From Castor canadensis (Eukaryota > Chordata > Mammalia > Rodentia > Castoridae): a stretch of DNA of 64,000 bases. Location: positions 112,057,343 through 112,121,342 of the forward strand of contig NC_133394.1 of the NCBI RefSeq assembly GCF_047511655.1, in the 5' to 3' direction. Shown piece by piece: positions 32,983-44,239 of this stretch. The first letter of the stretch is position 1. Each line of letters opens with the position of its first letter. A model generated the notes under the pieces. It saw nothing but the letters and a program-made list of their open reading frames with translations, was not told the DNA's origin and did no database searches. A program made the translations under genes and the position numbers.

Positions 32983-33812
32983 TTAAGTTCCTCAGTTTTG
33001 ATGCTCTTTTTTTTTTTTCTCTGAGCATACAGCAAGAATTTCACATACTTAAGATTTATGTTAACCTGGAAGGATCTTGGAGTCAAAACAGTGTTTTTGT
33101 TTTTGTTTTTTTAAGACAAGAAGATGCCTCTACTTCAAGTCCAAATTACTAGGAATTGGGGTTATAAAGACTTCCAGTAAAAGCACTAACCAAGGAACCA
33201 GTGCAAATAGAGTCCTTGTTCCTCCGCATTATAGTGTCATTAGGCTTTTAATAAAAGGTTGGGGGGAACTGCAAATGAGCAAATACAAGCCCGCAGCCGA
33301 GGGCACCTGCCTGGGGTCCCCAGGCACACCCACCACTAGGAAGCCACCCAAGCCGCGCTTCTCCAGGAGCCGGGGAGAGGGTGTCACAGGCTGTGCAGGC
33401 GCCTTCCTAATCTCCAGGAGAGACGTCCCTGCCAACACTGGAAAACCCTAGCCCTGCGTCAGCCAAGTGTTTTGCTTTGCGCGGGGAGCAGGGCCCCTTT
33501 TCTGGACTCGGGATCCCTCACTTGGCAGGGAACTCTTCCTTCTCTAGTCCTGGCGTCAGGGTGAAAGCCCAAGTCGCCGGGACCTAGAGCTAGCGCTCCC
33601 CGCCGCCGCACCCTCGGCCCGGCGGGGCCCCGCCTCCCCTGCTTTCCAGCAACCCGCGCCCTCGGGGCCGGCGGGACGAGCGGAGAAGAGGAAGCCGGGA
33701 GATCCCGGCTTCCCTGGGCGGCCCCGGGGCGCGAGGACGCTGGAGCGAGGAAGCAGTCTCGGGGGCGCCCGGAATCCTCTGGCGCGACCCCGTGTCACCT
33801 AACGGGGCAAGT

Positions 33813-33821
33813 CGCATGCGC
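33813..33821. promoter_or_regulatory. NRF1-type site 1
   Basis: cgcatgcgc matches the core of the NRF1 palindrome. Confidence 0.6.
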
Positions 33822-33904
33822 GGCCAGACGCGCCGGAGAAGGCGAGCGCGAGGGGAGGGGCGAACGCCGCCGAGCCCGGCCGGCCGCGGTCCGGGGTCAC
33901 GGAC

Positions 33905-33916
33905 GGCGCATGCGCC
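33905..33916. promoter_or_regulatory. NRF1-type site 2, perfect palindrome
   Basis: ggcgcatgcgcc is a 12-bp perfect palindrome containing the full GCGCATGCGC core. Confidence 0.75.
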
Positions 33917-33919
33917 GCG

Positions 33920-34024
33920 AGGGAGCGCAATCTCGGACGCGGCTTGCGGCTACCGGCTTGAGAAAGGAAACCCCGGACGGCGAGAGCGCGAAGGAAATCT
34001 GGCCGGCCCGCGTGCGCGCTCCCG
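33920..34024 (+). other. CLOCK: Candidate alternative CLOCK first exon (non-coding)
   Basis: A strong donor (cccg/gtgagt, intron from 34025) lies inside the CpG island. The start coordinate is arbitrary because no transcription start can be read from sequence. Mouse Clock is reported with alternative non-coding first exons, which would fit two donors here. Confidence 0.4.
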
Positions 34025-34083
34025 GTGAGTGCGCCCCACCGGGTGGGCCCCGGTTTCACGGCCGACGGTTGGCTTGCCGCGGC

Positions 34084-34093
34084 GGCGCATGCG
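34084..34093. promoter_or_regulatory. NRF1-type site 3
   Basis: ggcgcatgcg, followed by t, lies inside or just ahead of the proposed exon 1. Confidence 0.65.
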
Positions 34094-34099
34094 TGCTCC

Positions 34100-34321
34100 C
34101 GGGGCCGGTGGAGGAGGAGAAGGCAAGGGAGGGGGAGGCGGAGCGGGTGGCTGTAGCGGTGAATTTTGAGGGGTGGGGGGGGCGCCACTCGCAGCCCTAG
34201 GTGCTGTTGGCGCTGGGAGCCGCGCAGTGTCCTGGACGTAGCCGGTCAGTGGTTCCGAGTCCCCGCAGCCCGGAGTCCCGGGTGGGGGAGGGAGGAAGCC
34301 GGAGCCGCCGCCAGCCTCACG
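34100..34321 (+). other. CLOCK: Candidate CLOCK first exon (non-coding)
   Basis: GA/GC-rich leader-like sequence runs to a strong donor (cctcacg/gtgagg, intron from 34322). The position inside the island and the orientation fit the 5' UTR of CLOCK. The left boundary is a guess. Confidence 0.55.
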
Positions 34322-34936
34322 GTGAGGGTGAGGGCGCGGGCGAGGGGAGGGAGCGGGGGGCGGCGGCCAAGTGAGGGGAGGCGGGAGCTGAAGCCCAAGT
34401 TTGGCGTCTTGCTCTGGGTTGGATCTTCTCGGGAGTTGGGCGGAGGCCGGCGGGGGCTGAGGGGTCCTCCGGGACAGCTGGGGTTACCTGCGGGGCACGG
34501 GCGGGATCGGGGTGCACGGCGCGGCCCGGCGGCCGGGTGGGGGTGGGGGTTGCTGCCCGGGCTGCACCCGCTTCCAGCGGCTGGGCGGTCGCGACAGCTG
34601 GACCGGGTACCGAGAGGACTGTCGCCCGGGACCCGCTAGGCCTTGTGACCCACTTTATTCCTGTCACCACTTGGGCACGTTTGGAGCGGCGCCCAATGGG
34701 GCGCTGGGGCGGCCAGCTCCTCCGGGGAACCCCCGCCCTCGCGGCGCCGGCCCGCGCGCGGCGCTCCACGGTCCGAGCGGACGCCGCCGCCGCCCGAGGG
34801 CTGGTTCCGCTGGTGGTCGTGGTTCCGGGGCTCGGCCCCGGGGAGCGCGGTGCGTGGGGGACAGGCGTCCTGACAGACAGAGAACGCCATGCCAGTCGCC
34901 GTCTTAAAATGCAGCTCTGGATGTCTTCTTTTACAG

Positions 34937-34997
34937 TGCAAGAAAAGCACAAGAAGCAAAGTTTTACAGTGCCCTGCTCCCCGAAACCAAAGTACAG
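34937..34997 (+). other. CLOCK: Candidate second 5' UTR exon of CLOCK (61 bp)
   Basis: A good acceptor (cttcttttacag at 34925-34936) is followed 61 bp later by a good donor (gtacag/gtaatt). It lies at the 3' edge of the CpG island on the + strand. Coding potential is unclear and no CLOCK residues are seen, so it would be untranslated. Confidence 0.4.
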
Positions 34998-35663
34998 GTA
35001 ATTCCGCATGAAGATTGCGCTCTGATTTGTCGCCCTCAGGGCTCCCAGGAGGAAATTGTGGAATACAGTTTCCCCGCACCTGCCTGAAAATACACGCTCT
35101 AAAAGATCGTGGTAATGGTTGCTTCTTCCTGAGACACATGCCTTGGGACACCTCAAGTGGGGTTTGTTTTAAAATCCTTGGGGAGGAAAGGAATTGGTGG
35201 GTTAAGTAGAATGGCATGGGAGGTTACTAGACATGTGGTGGGACGAGTCAGTACCAGCTGTGAAAGAGGAGGAAGCTTTTCCTGTGCCCACATGGAGGTG
35301 GGGGGTGGGGGTGGGAATCAGAAACCTGCCCTCAGAGAGGGCCTGGCAGCAAGGCGGACAGGTGTGAGGGCGCCTTTCACACCTGCTCTGCACCAAGAAG
35401 CTGGGAGATGTTGGAAAACTAGTAACGATGAGGAGGTGAGACTATATTATGGATTCATAAGCTAGACTAAGCAAAAATCCCCCTCCTCAAAATAATGTAT
35501 GTGATATTGTTGCTTAATTTATGGTGAGTTTTGGTCATTTTCAACATGGTTTCTCAAAAGATTGAAAAACATAAGGTAAAACTAAAGAAACTTACAGGAT
35601 ACATTTCATGGCCGATTATACTTTAATTTTTAAGATGCTGAGGTCACACACAAGTGCAGTATA

Positions 35664-35783
35664 TATTTTTTTTCTTTTGAGCCAGGGTATCCCTGTGTAT
35701 CCCAGGCTGGCCTTAACTCAAGATCCTCTGCCTCATCCTCACAAGTTCTGTGATTACAGGGGTGCACAACCACACTGGGCTGA
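35664..35783 (-). repeat. B1-like SINE
   Basis: Poly(T), then an antisense B1 monomer (tctgtgattacaggggtgca). Confidence 0.8.
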
Positions 35784-36069
35784 CAAATTCAATTTTTAAA
35801 GGCAGTTACTTGAATAAAATGTTTTAATGATATTGCTTACATTTGGCATAATGATTGGATTATGCTGCTTTCATAGTGAAGTTCGTGTTCTCAATCTGTT
35901 TGCAGGAGTTATATATAATTGTATAAAACTTTATTTAGCCCTCAAAGTTTGAACACTCCATTACAATGATAATAAACTCGATTGTCTAGGATAGTATGCT
36001 TTTCAGATTGGGAAACTTCTTTTCCTTAAGGAAATCAAATATGAACCCTGGGGGAATGTAAATTCCTGT

Positions 36070-36110
36070 GTGTGTTGGGGGGGGAGGGGAGGGGAAAGGA
36101 AGGGGAGAGA
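36070..36110. repeat. G-rich purine tract
   Basis: Runs of four or more G (ggggggggaggggaggggaa) could form a G-quadruplex on the + strand. Confidence 0.6.
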
Positions 36111-36264
36111 GTGAGAAAGAATGAGAATGAATGGACAGTTTATTTCTTAGGAAAAATAGAACTAAAATGCAGATTTCTGTTGGTGTAAAAAAAAATTTTT
36201 ATAAGTATGGATTGTAAGCATTATATGAATGATTTTTTTTTAGTGCTGCTAACCTAACTTTTTG

Positions 36265-36366
36265 GGGTTTTTTTTTTTTTTTTTTTTTTTGGCAGTACTG
36301 GGGTTTGAACTCAGGGCCTCATGCTTGCTATGCAGGCACTCTACCACTTGAGCCACTCTCCCATCC
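36265..36366 (-). repeat. tRNA/ID-like SINE, young
   Basis: A long poly(T) and near-consensus antisense body, flanked by an imperfect repeat of ctaacctaacttttt (36249-36263 and 36367-36382). Confidence 0.88.
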
Positions 36367-36924
36367 CTAGCCTAACCTTTTTATTGAGGTTAAAATTGAA
36401 AAGGGTGTTGTTAAGAGTAGTTAATTTTAGGAAGGTCGTGCTCAAACTCCCTGTGGTGATCAATAGAGTGTAATCAAAGTAGTTAATAGTGGGTAATAGT
36501 TGCTGTAGGCATTTTTGTTAATGTTACCAGTATTCCATATTATGTATAAATATTCTAGGATATAAATATTCTACACACTCTTTGATGTGTAAGTGTGTAG
36601 TAGCCACTCTCGTGCGAAATGGCATTTATTTTTCATTTGAACTCCATGTATGTTGATCTTCCCAATCTTCCTCACAAATGGAATTACGTTTCAAATTTTT
36701 ATTGTGGATTTTATTTTTGAAGTTACAGAAATAAAGTGGTACTCTCGAGAAGTTTAGGGAGTACAGTCTATTTTTACCAAGTGAAAACCCTCCTTAAATA
36801 TTTCTATTTGTATTGCACATGTCTCCCTGGTCATAACCACTGTTAATACTGGGTGTATATCATTTTAGATTTTTGTGCATTTACAAATGTGTTCCTTTCA
36901 GTCTTGAAAATTGAATTGTAGGGT

Positions 36925-37040
36925 TTTGTTGTCTTTTAGACAGTGTCTTGCCATGTAGCTGAGGCTGGCCTCAAACTCAAATTGTCCGCCCAGCCTCCCC
37001 TTGGCTTGTTTTATAGGCAGGTACTACCACGCCTGACTCG
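36925..37040 (-). repeat. B1-like SINE
   Basis: Antisense B1 monomer (cttgccatgtagctgaggct). Confidence 0.8.
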
Positions 37041-37534
37041 TTGTATTCTTGAATGATTGCTTCTCCAGCTTTTTCACTTCCAACAGGCAAGGGAAGCGAC
37101 TTGGAGTATATCAGAAAGTTTAATGTGATAGACACCTTAGGAAGTAGTCATCTTTTTCACTAGCGATGGGCTAGTTGGTGTGGAGGTATTTACACTTGGC
37201 AGGGAAGTGAAACTGATGTGAAGTTTATCTGGGATTAAAGACTTAGATTCCATGATTTTTATATAGGACTCTTTGGTACCCAGTTTTTAGGATCTTTGGC
37301 TTTAAGGGGAGAACTCTTTGGTTGAGTTTATGCTCAACTGATCACAAATAGTATACATCTCTCCAACTTCCCCAGAGTACTACCTTTCTAATAGTTTCAG
37401 ACAGTTGTTATTGATTTGTTTTTTAAAACAAGCTACAAACAGTGTCCAAGTCTTAATTCTTTTAGGTGATAGAGTTTGCAGAAAATTCAAGTATTAGGAC
37501 TGTTTATGGTTATGTAGGATATCTAGAAATATGC

Positions 37535-37628
37535 AGGCTGGGCATGTAGCTCAGTGGTAGAGTGCTTGTCTAGCATGCCCAAGGCCCTGTGTTCTATCCC
37601 CAGCACAACACCCTCCGCCCTCAAAAAA
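37535..37628 (+). repeat. ID-type SINE
   Basis: The body ggctgggcatgtagctcagt to atccccagcac is one of only two sense SINEs I find in the presumed CLOCK intron. Confidence 0.88.
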
Positions 37629-37837
37629 ATCCCAAAATTTTTACATGAATGGTATGTGCACGCATATCTGTATGCATGTAAGATGTCAGTAAAGTTTTAA
37701 ACATTAAATACTTGCAAAAAAATCCTTTAGAAAAGATGCAGTGCAATTCACTGCTGTAAGCTTGAGTTCAGTGTTTGAACTCTTAATACATATGCTTATA
37801 ATAATTATAATACAAGATAGGAAATGACAGATTTTAT

Positions 37838-37918
37838 TGCCTTTTTTTTTTTCTCCTGGTAATGAGGGCCCTGCACATCCTCGCTAGTGCTCTACAACTG
37901 AGCTACAACCATAGCCAA
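37838..37918 (-). repeat. ID-type SINE, diverged
   Basis: Poly(T), then a shortened antisense ID body (gtgctctacaactgagctac). Confidence 0.75.
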
Positions 37919-38899
37919 GAAATGACAGATTTTAGAAGAAAAAATAAAAGTTTAAAAGGGTGAGGCTACTTCCAGCATGTTGTTTTGTGGGTATTTTGTG
38001 TGTTTTGAGAACAAATGTGAATCCCAGTCTTTTAATTAGTTAAAGAAAGAACAAATAATCTTTGAAAAAGTCAAATCTTTGCTTTAATGTTAAAGGATTA
38101 AGTTGAATTCTTTTAGTGGGTATCTATGGGACTGATGACTATTTTAATTTTTTTTTTTGAAGCTTTGCCATTGGAAAGAGCCATTTGCTGTTTTGATACT
38201 TATACAACAGCCTGTAATCTTTAGATTTTGGGATTGTTGGAAATATATTAGGAAGTTTAATTCTATGCGTTAACTATTGTCTACCATCAAATATGTATTA
38301 AAAGGATGTTGTTCCTTCCTATCTCAGTTTTTTTCCTCCAAGAGACATACTTAGTGTCATTTATCCCTCACATTTTTATTTCTGGTGCAGTATCAAATGT
38401 TTATTTGCTGTGAATATTTCATTTAATTAAATTTCTCCCCATGTTGGGAGAAAAACCCTGATTCCACACTGTAGGAGAATCTTTTATTTTTTTGGGTGTC
38501 TATTTTCTTATAGTACTTTGCAGATGCATAAAGTACAATACTTTTTGAAGTGTAGTTTCTTGTAGCTATTACACCTTGGACATTACCTCTTCTTTACTGA
38601 GTCTGAAATATTGAATGAAGTTGTATGACTTGAATAGCACTTTTAAGTGTCAGAGCAGTTTAATCTTATTGATTGTTTAATTATATAACACAGTTATAGA
38701 TTGCTTTACAGCCATTTGTTAATAGCCTGTAAGGTGTAATTTTCATGAATTAAGTGAATATGTTTTCTTCTCCATGTTTTTGATTATGCAAATGCTACGT
38801 TACCTAAACTCATTCTTAGAAACATAGTTTCAACTTTGAGTTTCTGTTTCAGTCATATATTTCTCAAAGAAATAATTGTGATTGTTGTTGCTGTTATTA

Positions 38900-39100
38900 C
38901 TACTTTGGGCAATATTGAGGTTTGAACTCAGGGTCTTGTGCTAGCAAAGCAGATACTCTTGAGATTGAGCTGAATCCCTAGCCCTTTTTTTTCTTTAGTT
39001 ATTTTTTGGGTAGGGTCTCCCATTTTTATGCCCCATTGTGCCTGTTTATGTTTCCCATATAGTTGGGCTGACAGGGTGGAGTGCTATCATGCCTAGTTTT
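38900..39100 (-). repeat. Composite ID/B1 SINE
   Basis: An antisense ID-like part (38903-38985) is followed by a diverged B1-like part. Confidence 0.75.
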
Positions 39101-39384
39101 TAAATTTTGGTTTTTTTTAATTTGAAGCCTGGAAATCTAAGAGAGAAATCACTTGTAAAAGTGAATGCTTTGAATTGCACTTGATTTTTATACCATGCTG
39201 TTTTGGATAAGATTGTTTATCTTTCTGAAACATTTTATTTCTACATTAAGAAGATCAAATATTAAAACAAAAAAACCCACACTTTTTCAAAAATTTTATA
39301 TTTAGTCAGATACCTATATTTTAAGTTGCATGCATCACAAATATTGGAAAATGGAGATATAAGTTGATTTTTTAAAAAATTGTT

Positions 39385-39530
39385 GTTGTTTTTATTTTGA
39401 GACAGGTCTCACTATGTAGCCCAGGCTGGTATTGAAATGATTTTGTAGCTGAGGCTGGCCTTGAACTCTCATTCCTCCTGCCCTGCTCAGTCTCCTCAAG
39501 TGCTGGCATTATAGTTGCATGATGCCATAC
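39385..39530 (-). repeat. B1-like SINE with internal repeat
   Basis: Antisense B1 with the 'gtagcccaggctgg' / 'gtagctgaggctgg' segment doubled. Confidence 0.8.
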
Positions 39531-41084
39531 CTTGTTTCAAGTTACAGGCTTGTGATGTATCCGTCCGCTGTAGTGCAAGCTCTCCTGCTCACTTAACAGC
39601 AGATCCTCAACACATTTTCATGGAGTTTTTCTTACAGCAAGTGATTATTTTTAATAGCTACGTAGTGTTCTCACCTGTTTTTGTAGTAATCTATTCACCA
39701 CTGTTTTTCTGTTGTTTGCATAAATTTTTATTTTTAAAATAATGATCAGGTGGATTTGAAACTTGAAAAAAAAATTGATAGTTTTCAAAAGAAGTAGACT
39801 TCAAATAAGATGGTGCTGAGTTTTTGTTGATAACTATAACCAAATTAAGCAGGAACTTAGTGCATTTTGTTGAAGACATGCTGTAAGCGTATAGTTATCT
39901 AATCATGATCCATCATAATGAAGTTAATCCAAGATTTTTGTAATGGCATATTTTCTTTTTAAAGTATGTTTTACTTTGAATTGTATTAAGCTGACTTCTG
40001 ATTTACGAGCATAAATCATATGGACAGTAGTGTTCTTGTACGAACCTTCTTAGTAGTATTGTGGTATGTAAAGTAGTCTTTACACATCCTTAAAGTTTAA
40101 GCTATAATGTTTTTGTACAGTGGTCTTAAGTTCAGTGGAGAATTTAAAAAATTGCTCCAAAACCATTTCCTTAAACAGAAAGTCTAAACACCAGCAAATA
40201 GTCCTTTATCATCCAAAGAATCAACTTAATATAGGATATCTGTGACATTTCATTCATCTCCTAGGCATATAATTTTAACGTATGTTGCATTTTCTGGTTT
40301 AAATTGGAAAGTAAAAGTGGCACAGTGAACTACTTTCAAGAGAAAATAGATATCTTAAAGTTTAATTGTTTTAATGTATTGTCTATTATTGGAAATTACA
40401 CATTTACTCATGTTTCTATAAGTATTCTTATAATGACTCCGTTTTTTAAGCTTTTATCAATTTTGGTATATTTTCTGTTTTCCATCTTCAGTGAATCTTG
40501 TTTTATTTTGAAGAGAGCAAGATTCTGTAGTTAGTCTGCTTGGCTCTGCCAATGACTTGGATGTTGGACAAATTATGTTGCCTCAATTTCTCATCTGTAA
40601 GTGAATAATGCTAGTTACAATGTTATGTGGAGATTAAATGAGATAATGCATGCACATTACTTAAAAAACAAATGTCACATAATGAAGTATTCAGTCGTTC
40701 TAATGATTATTCTTCCTGTTTTCGTAGTATGTGCTAAACATGGCTCTTTTTTTTTGGCTCTCAATAAGTTGCTTATTTAACCATGTTACATGAGAATAAT
40801 ATGTTACTAGAACATGTTTCCAAGATACATGGTATTGTATATTTCTTTTAAAAACATTTACCAAGTAAAGTTTTGATTCACGAAACTAATGAGTGGTTTT
40901 CTTTTGTCTAAAGCTTAAATTTTAGTTGAAATAATAGAAATTACTTAAGGAAAAACTCTACAAATTAAAATTTTAAAAAGTTGAGACTTAAATTTTGTTT
41001 TTTAATTTATATAGTTCAGTAAAGTTTAATAGATTTTTAAATTGGAAGCAAGAAGAGAAATGAAAGAAATATTAGTGCTTTAGT

Positions 41085-41465
41085 TTGGATCTTAAGTGTC
41101 CCCTAAAGGTCTATGTGGTAAAGGCTTGTACCCCTTCTGCCGCAGTGTGGCACTCTTAGAATGAGATGAAGCCTTAGAAGGCAGGGCCTAGTGGGAATTC
41201 TTTAGGTCACTGGGGGTGTGCCCTTAAAGGTGTTTATGGGACCCCAATATCTTCCTCTTTCTTTTTCTTGTCATGAAGAGTTGTTTTACCCTGCCATACA
41301 TTTCCTCGCATCGACAACTGGCACCCCTTCCCCTATCTAAAGGCAGTGGATCCACCTAAATGGACTTGGAACCTCTGAAATCCTGAGCCAAAATAAACTT
41401 ACTCTTTTTGAGTTCATTATTTCAAGTATTTGTCATAGTGATGGGCCTACACGATTAGTCAGTGA
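41085..41465 (+). mobile_element. MaLR-type solo LTR
   Basis: The layout follows MLT/MST-like LTRs: an opening like 'gtttggatcttaagtgtccc', a middle 'gaaggcagggcctagtggga', a late 'gagccaaaataaacttactc' with a poly(A) signal, and a closing region. No internal viral genes are present. Confidence 0.75.
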
Positions 41466-41974
41466 AAAAGCTATTTTTAGTTCTTAATTTTTCTCTCTTA
41501 TCAGAAAAAATGATACAGTTATAATTATGGAGGTATCTTAGTTCACCAATAGAGTATTGATTAGCTTCTTTTTAGACTCGATCACATTATTTTCTGTAAA
41601 TCTGTTACTTTGTTGTTGGTGTTAATCACTATTGAAATTTACAGTATTGATCCTTTTCTTTCGGAAAGTTTTGTGAAAGCGAATTGTGCACATTGGAAAA
41701 GAAGTAAAGTACTAGAAAAGTGAAAGAAAGTCTGATGAAAAATCATGAAAATCTCAATGATAAGACTCTTTTTGTTGGGAGTGGCTGTGGTAAAATTTTA
41801 TAGCAAGTGGAATTTGGATAGATTTGTACATATTTTTTTTCTGTCATGTTTTCTGAATGCCAGAAAGTTTAAATCTTCAATAGTTCATTTATACTTTTGC
41901 TCCTAACAGTTGAGTTTGTAACTACCATCAACTTCAACTTTTCTGTTGTTAAGACTTTGTGTTTGTTTGTATGG

Positions 41975-42183
41975 GTTTTTTTCCACCCCAGTACTGGAGT
42001 TTGAACTCAGGGTCTCTAACTTGCTTGCCAAGTACTACCACTTGAGCCATGCCCCAAGTCCTTTTGCTTTTTTCGATTTTCACATAGGTTCTGCTGCTAT
42101 GTGGTGGGATTGGCCTGGGAATGTAAGCCTTGTACCTCTGCCTCCGAAGTAGATGAAATTATAGGCAGTCACCATTGCTGTCT
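41975..42183 (-). repeat. Composite ID/B1 SINE
   Basis: Antisense ID-like part, then a B1-like part, diverged. Confidence 0.75.
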
Positions 42184-42198
42184 TGTTTCTTTGTGGTT

Positions 42199-42502
42199 TG
42201 TTTTTTTTCTTTTGATGTACTGAGGCTTGAACTCAGGGCCTACACCTTGAGCCACTCCACCAGCTCTTTTTTGTGTTGGGTATTTTTGAGATAGGGTCTT
42301 GAGAACTGTTTTTCTGGGCTGACTTCAAACTGCGATCCTCCTGATCTCTGAGTAGCTGAGATTGTAGGCGTGAGCACTGGTGCCCAGCTTGTTTTTTGAG
42401 ACGAGGTCTCACTGTATAGTTGAGGTTGGTGTGGAACTGTGAACCTCCTGCCTCAGCCTCCCAGGTGTTGGGATTTGAGGTGTGTATAACCACGCTTAGC
42501 TT
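42199..42502 (-). repeat. Composite ID/B1 SINE plus B1
   Basis: An antisense composite (42205-42388) is followed by a second antisense B1 (gagacgaggtctcactgtat). Confidence 0.82.
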
Positions 42503-42589
42503 GTAATACGTTCTTTTTCTTTAGTGATAATTCAGAGATAAAGTCATGAACCTTGACTTATTAGTGTGGAATGAATTACTACTATTAGC

Positions 42590-42985
42590 ATTCCCAGTAC
42601 TGCCATTTCCTTATAAAGGTTGAATTCCTCTTTCAAATTTTTTGCATTATTATAATCCTATATTTTATTTAGAAATGTTAAACACCCAAACCCATATGGC
42701 TTTGGGCAATTTTGAGGGCTCTTTATTATTGCATTTTTATATTCCTGTCTGGGATCATTTTCCTTCTGTATGAATAGCACCTTTCGGTATTTCAGTATTT
42801 TAATACTGGCCTACTTAACAATGAATTTTTTTCACTTTTGTTTGTCTGAAAATATTTTAAGTTCAACTTTTTGGAGATATTTTCATTGGCTATAAGGTCA
42901 TAGATGGTAGTTATTTTCTTTCAAAATTAAAAAAGTGTCAGTGCTTTCTGGCTTCTTTTTTTGTTGAGCTACTAGTCTTTTATCG
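42590..42985. mobile_element. Probable old L1M fragment
   Basis: Text resembles the late region of ancient L1s, with a 'cagtgctttctggcttcttt' segment. The strand is not settled. Confidence 0.45.
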
Positions 42986-43500
42986 TTATTATTGTTGTTG
43001 TTGTTGTTACTTTGAGACAAGGTCTTGTTATGTAGTCCAAGCTAACCTTGAACTCTCCATGTAGCTGAACCTGGCCTTGAACTCTTTTATTTTTGTGAGA
43101 CTGGAGGTTGAACTCAGGGTTTATATGCTTGCAAAGCAGGTGCTCTTCCACTTTAGCCACACCTCCAGTCCTCTTGATCCTCCTGCCTCTGCTTCAGCCT
43201 TTTTTGATTTGTTTGTTTTTGTTTTCTGACAGTACTGGTTAGGGCCTCTGCTTGCTAGGCAGACACTCTACCACTTGAAACACAGGGTCTTGCATTTTTT
43301 TGCCCACAACTAGCCTTGAACTGTGATACTCCTACCTACCCCTCCTGTGTAGCTGGGGTTATAGGCATGCACCACCAGGCCCACTTTTATTTATTGAGAT
43401 GGGATATTGTTAACTCTTTCCCTCATATAGTGATGCCTCCTGAGTAGCCGAGATTACAGGTATGTCCCACCATGCCTGGTTAAGCTGCCAGGCTTGTTGT
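42984..43500 (-). repeat. Cluster of antisense SINEs
   Basis: A (TTG)n tract, B1, ID-like (43090-43170), another ID-like and B1-like parts are stacked, apparently from nested insertions. Confidence 0.75.
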
Positions 43501-43504
43501 GAAA

Positions 43505-44230
43505 GTAATGTATCAGTTATATTCTCATTGAGAATAATGTGTCTTTATTTTTCTTTGGCTACTTTTTAAGACTGTCTTAGTTTTACAACACTTCTGCTAT
43601 TCTGTGTTGACATTCTTTTTAAGTTTAATGATTTATGTTGTAGAGTTTTTTAAATCTGTAGATTGATACCTTTAAGTTTTGGGAAGATCTCTGTTATTAC
43701 CTCTCTTCCCCTTCTTTTCGGGATTTATTTATACGTATATTACACGTAGTAATCATATTCTGTGTCTCAAAAATTTTTTGCCTCTGAACCAGATGCCCGT
43801 GCCTCATGGCTATAACCATAGCTACTTGGGAAGCAGAGATCAGGAAGATGGAGGTTCAAAGCCAGCCTAGGCAAATAGTTTGTGAGATCCTGTCTTGAAA
43901 AACCACATCACAAGAAAGGGCTGGTGGAGTGATTCAAGTGGTACAGTGCCTACCTAGCTAGCGTGAGACCCTGAATTCAAACCCTAGTACCGCCAAACAA
44001 ACTAAAACAGAAAAACCCATTTTTTTTCCCCTCTATGCTTCAGTTTGTGTATCTTCTGTTGATCTGTTTTCTGGTACAACAAACTATCTTCCCTTTTTTA
44101 AGATCAGTCTATTGTGTTGTGAATTTTACATTGTAATTTTGAATTCTAGAAAATTTATTTGCTCCAATTTTATAGATTTTTTTTAATACTCATGTTTTGA
44201 ACATATTAATTATAGTTACTTAAATGCTCA
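43505..44230. mobile_element. Old L1M fragment split by a SINE
   Basis: Late L1-like text on both sides of the SINE at 43785-44003. Strand uncertain. Confidence 0.45.
43785..44003 (+). repeat. Full-length composite B1-ID SINE, sense
   Basis: The clearest copy in the window. The B1-like left part (ctcatggctataaccatagc) is joined by an A-rich link to the ID-like right part (gggctggtggagtgattcaa to ctagtaccgcc), with an A-rich tail. Confidence 0.9.
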
Positions 44231-44239
44231 TCTTTTACA

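Larger units (their letters stand above)
33250..34950. promoter_or_regulatory. CLOCK: CpG island, most likely the CLOCK promoter
   Basis: An abrupt change from AT-rich sequence to dense CpG with GC boxes, no TATA box and three NRF1-type palindromes. It lies about 6.3 kb downstream of the PDCL2 poly(A) signal. In mammals the gene after PDCL2 on the same strand is CLOCK, which starts from a CpG island with non-coding first exons. The long open frames inside (for example 34317-35156 on the minus strand) follow from GC-richness and show no conserved protein features. No coding exon of CLOCK confirms the call within the window. Confidence 0.8.

Noticed and set aside
33792-34639. Several 75-157-codon frames in the CpG island on both strands
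   Set aside because: Low-complexity Gly/Arg/Pro translations that overlap each other, with no conserved features.
34317-35156. 279-codon open frame on the minus strand across the CpG island
   Set aside because: Open frames are expected by chance in GC-rich sequence. The translation is Pro/Arg/Ala-rich, has no domain, and overlaps the proposed CLOCK leader in antisense.
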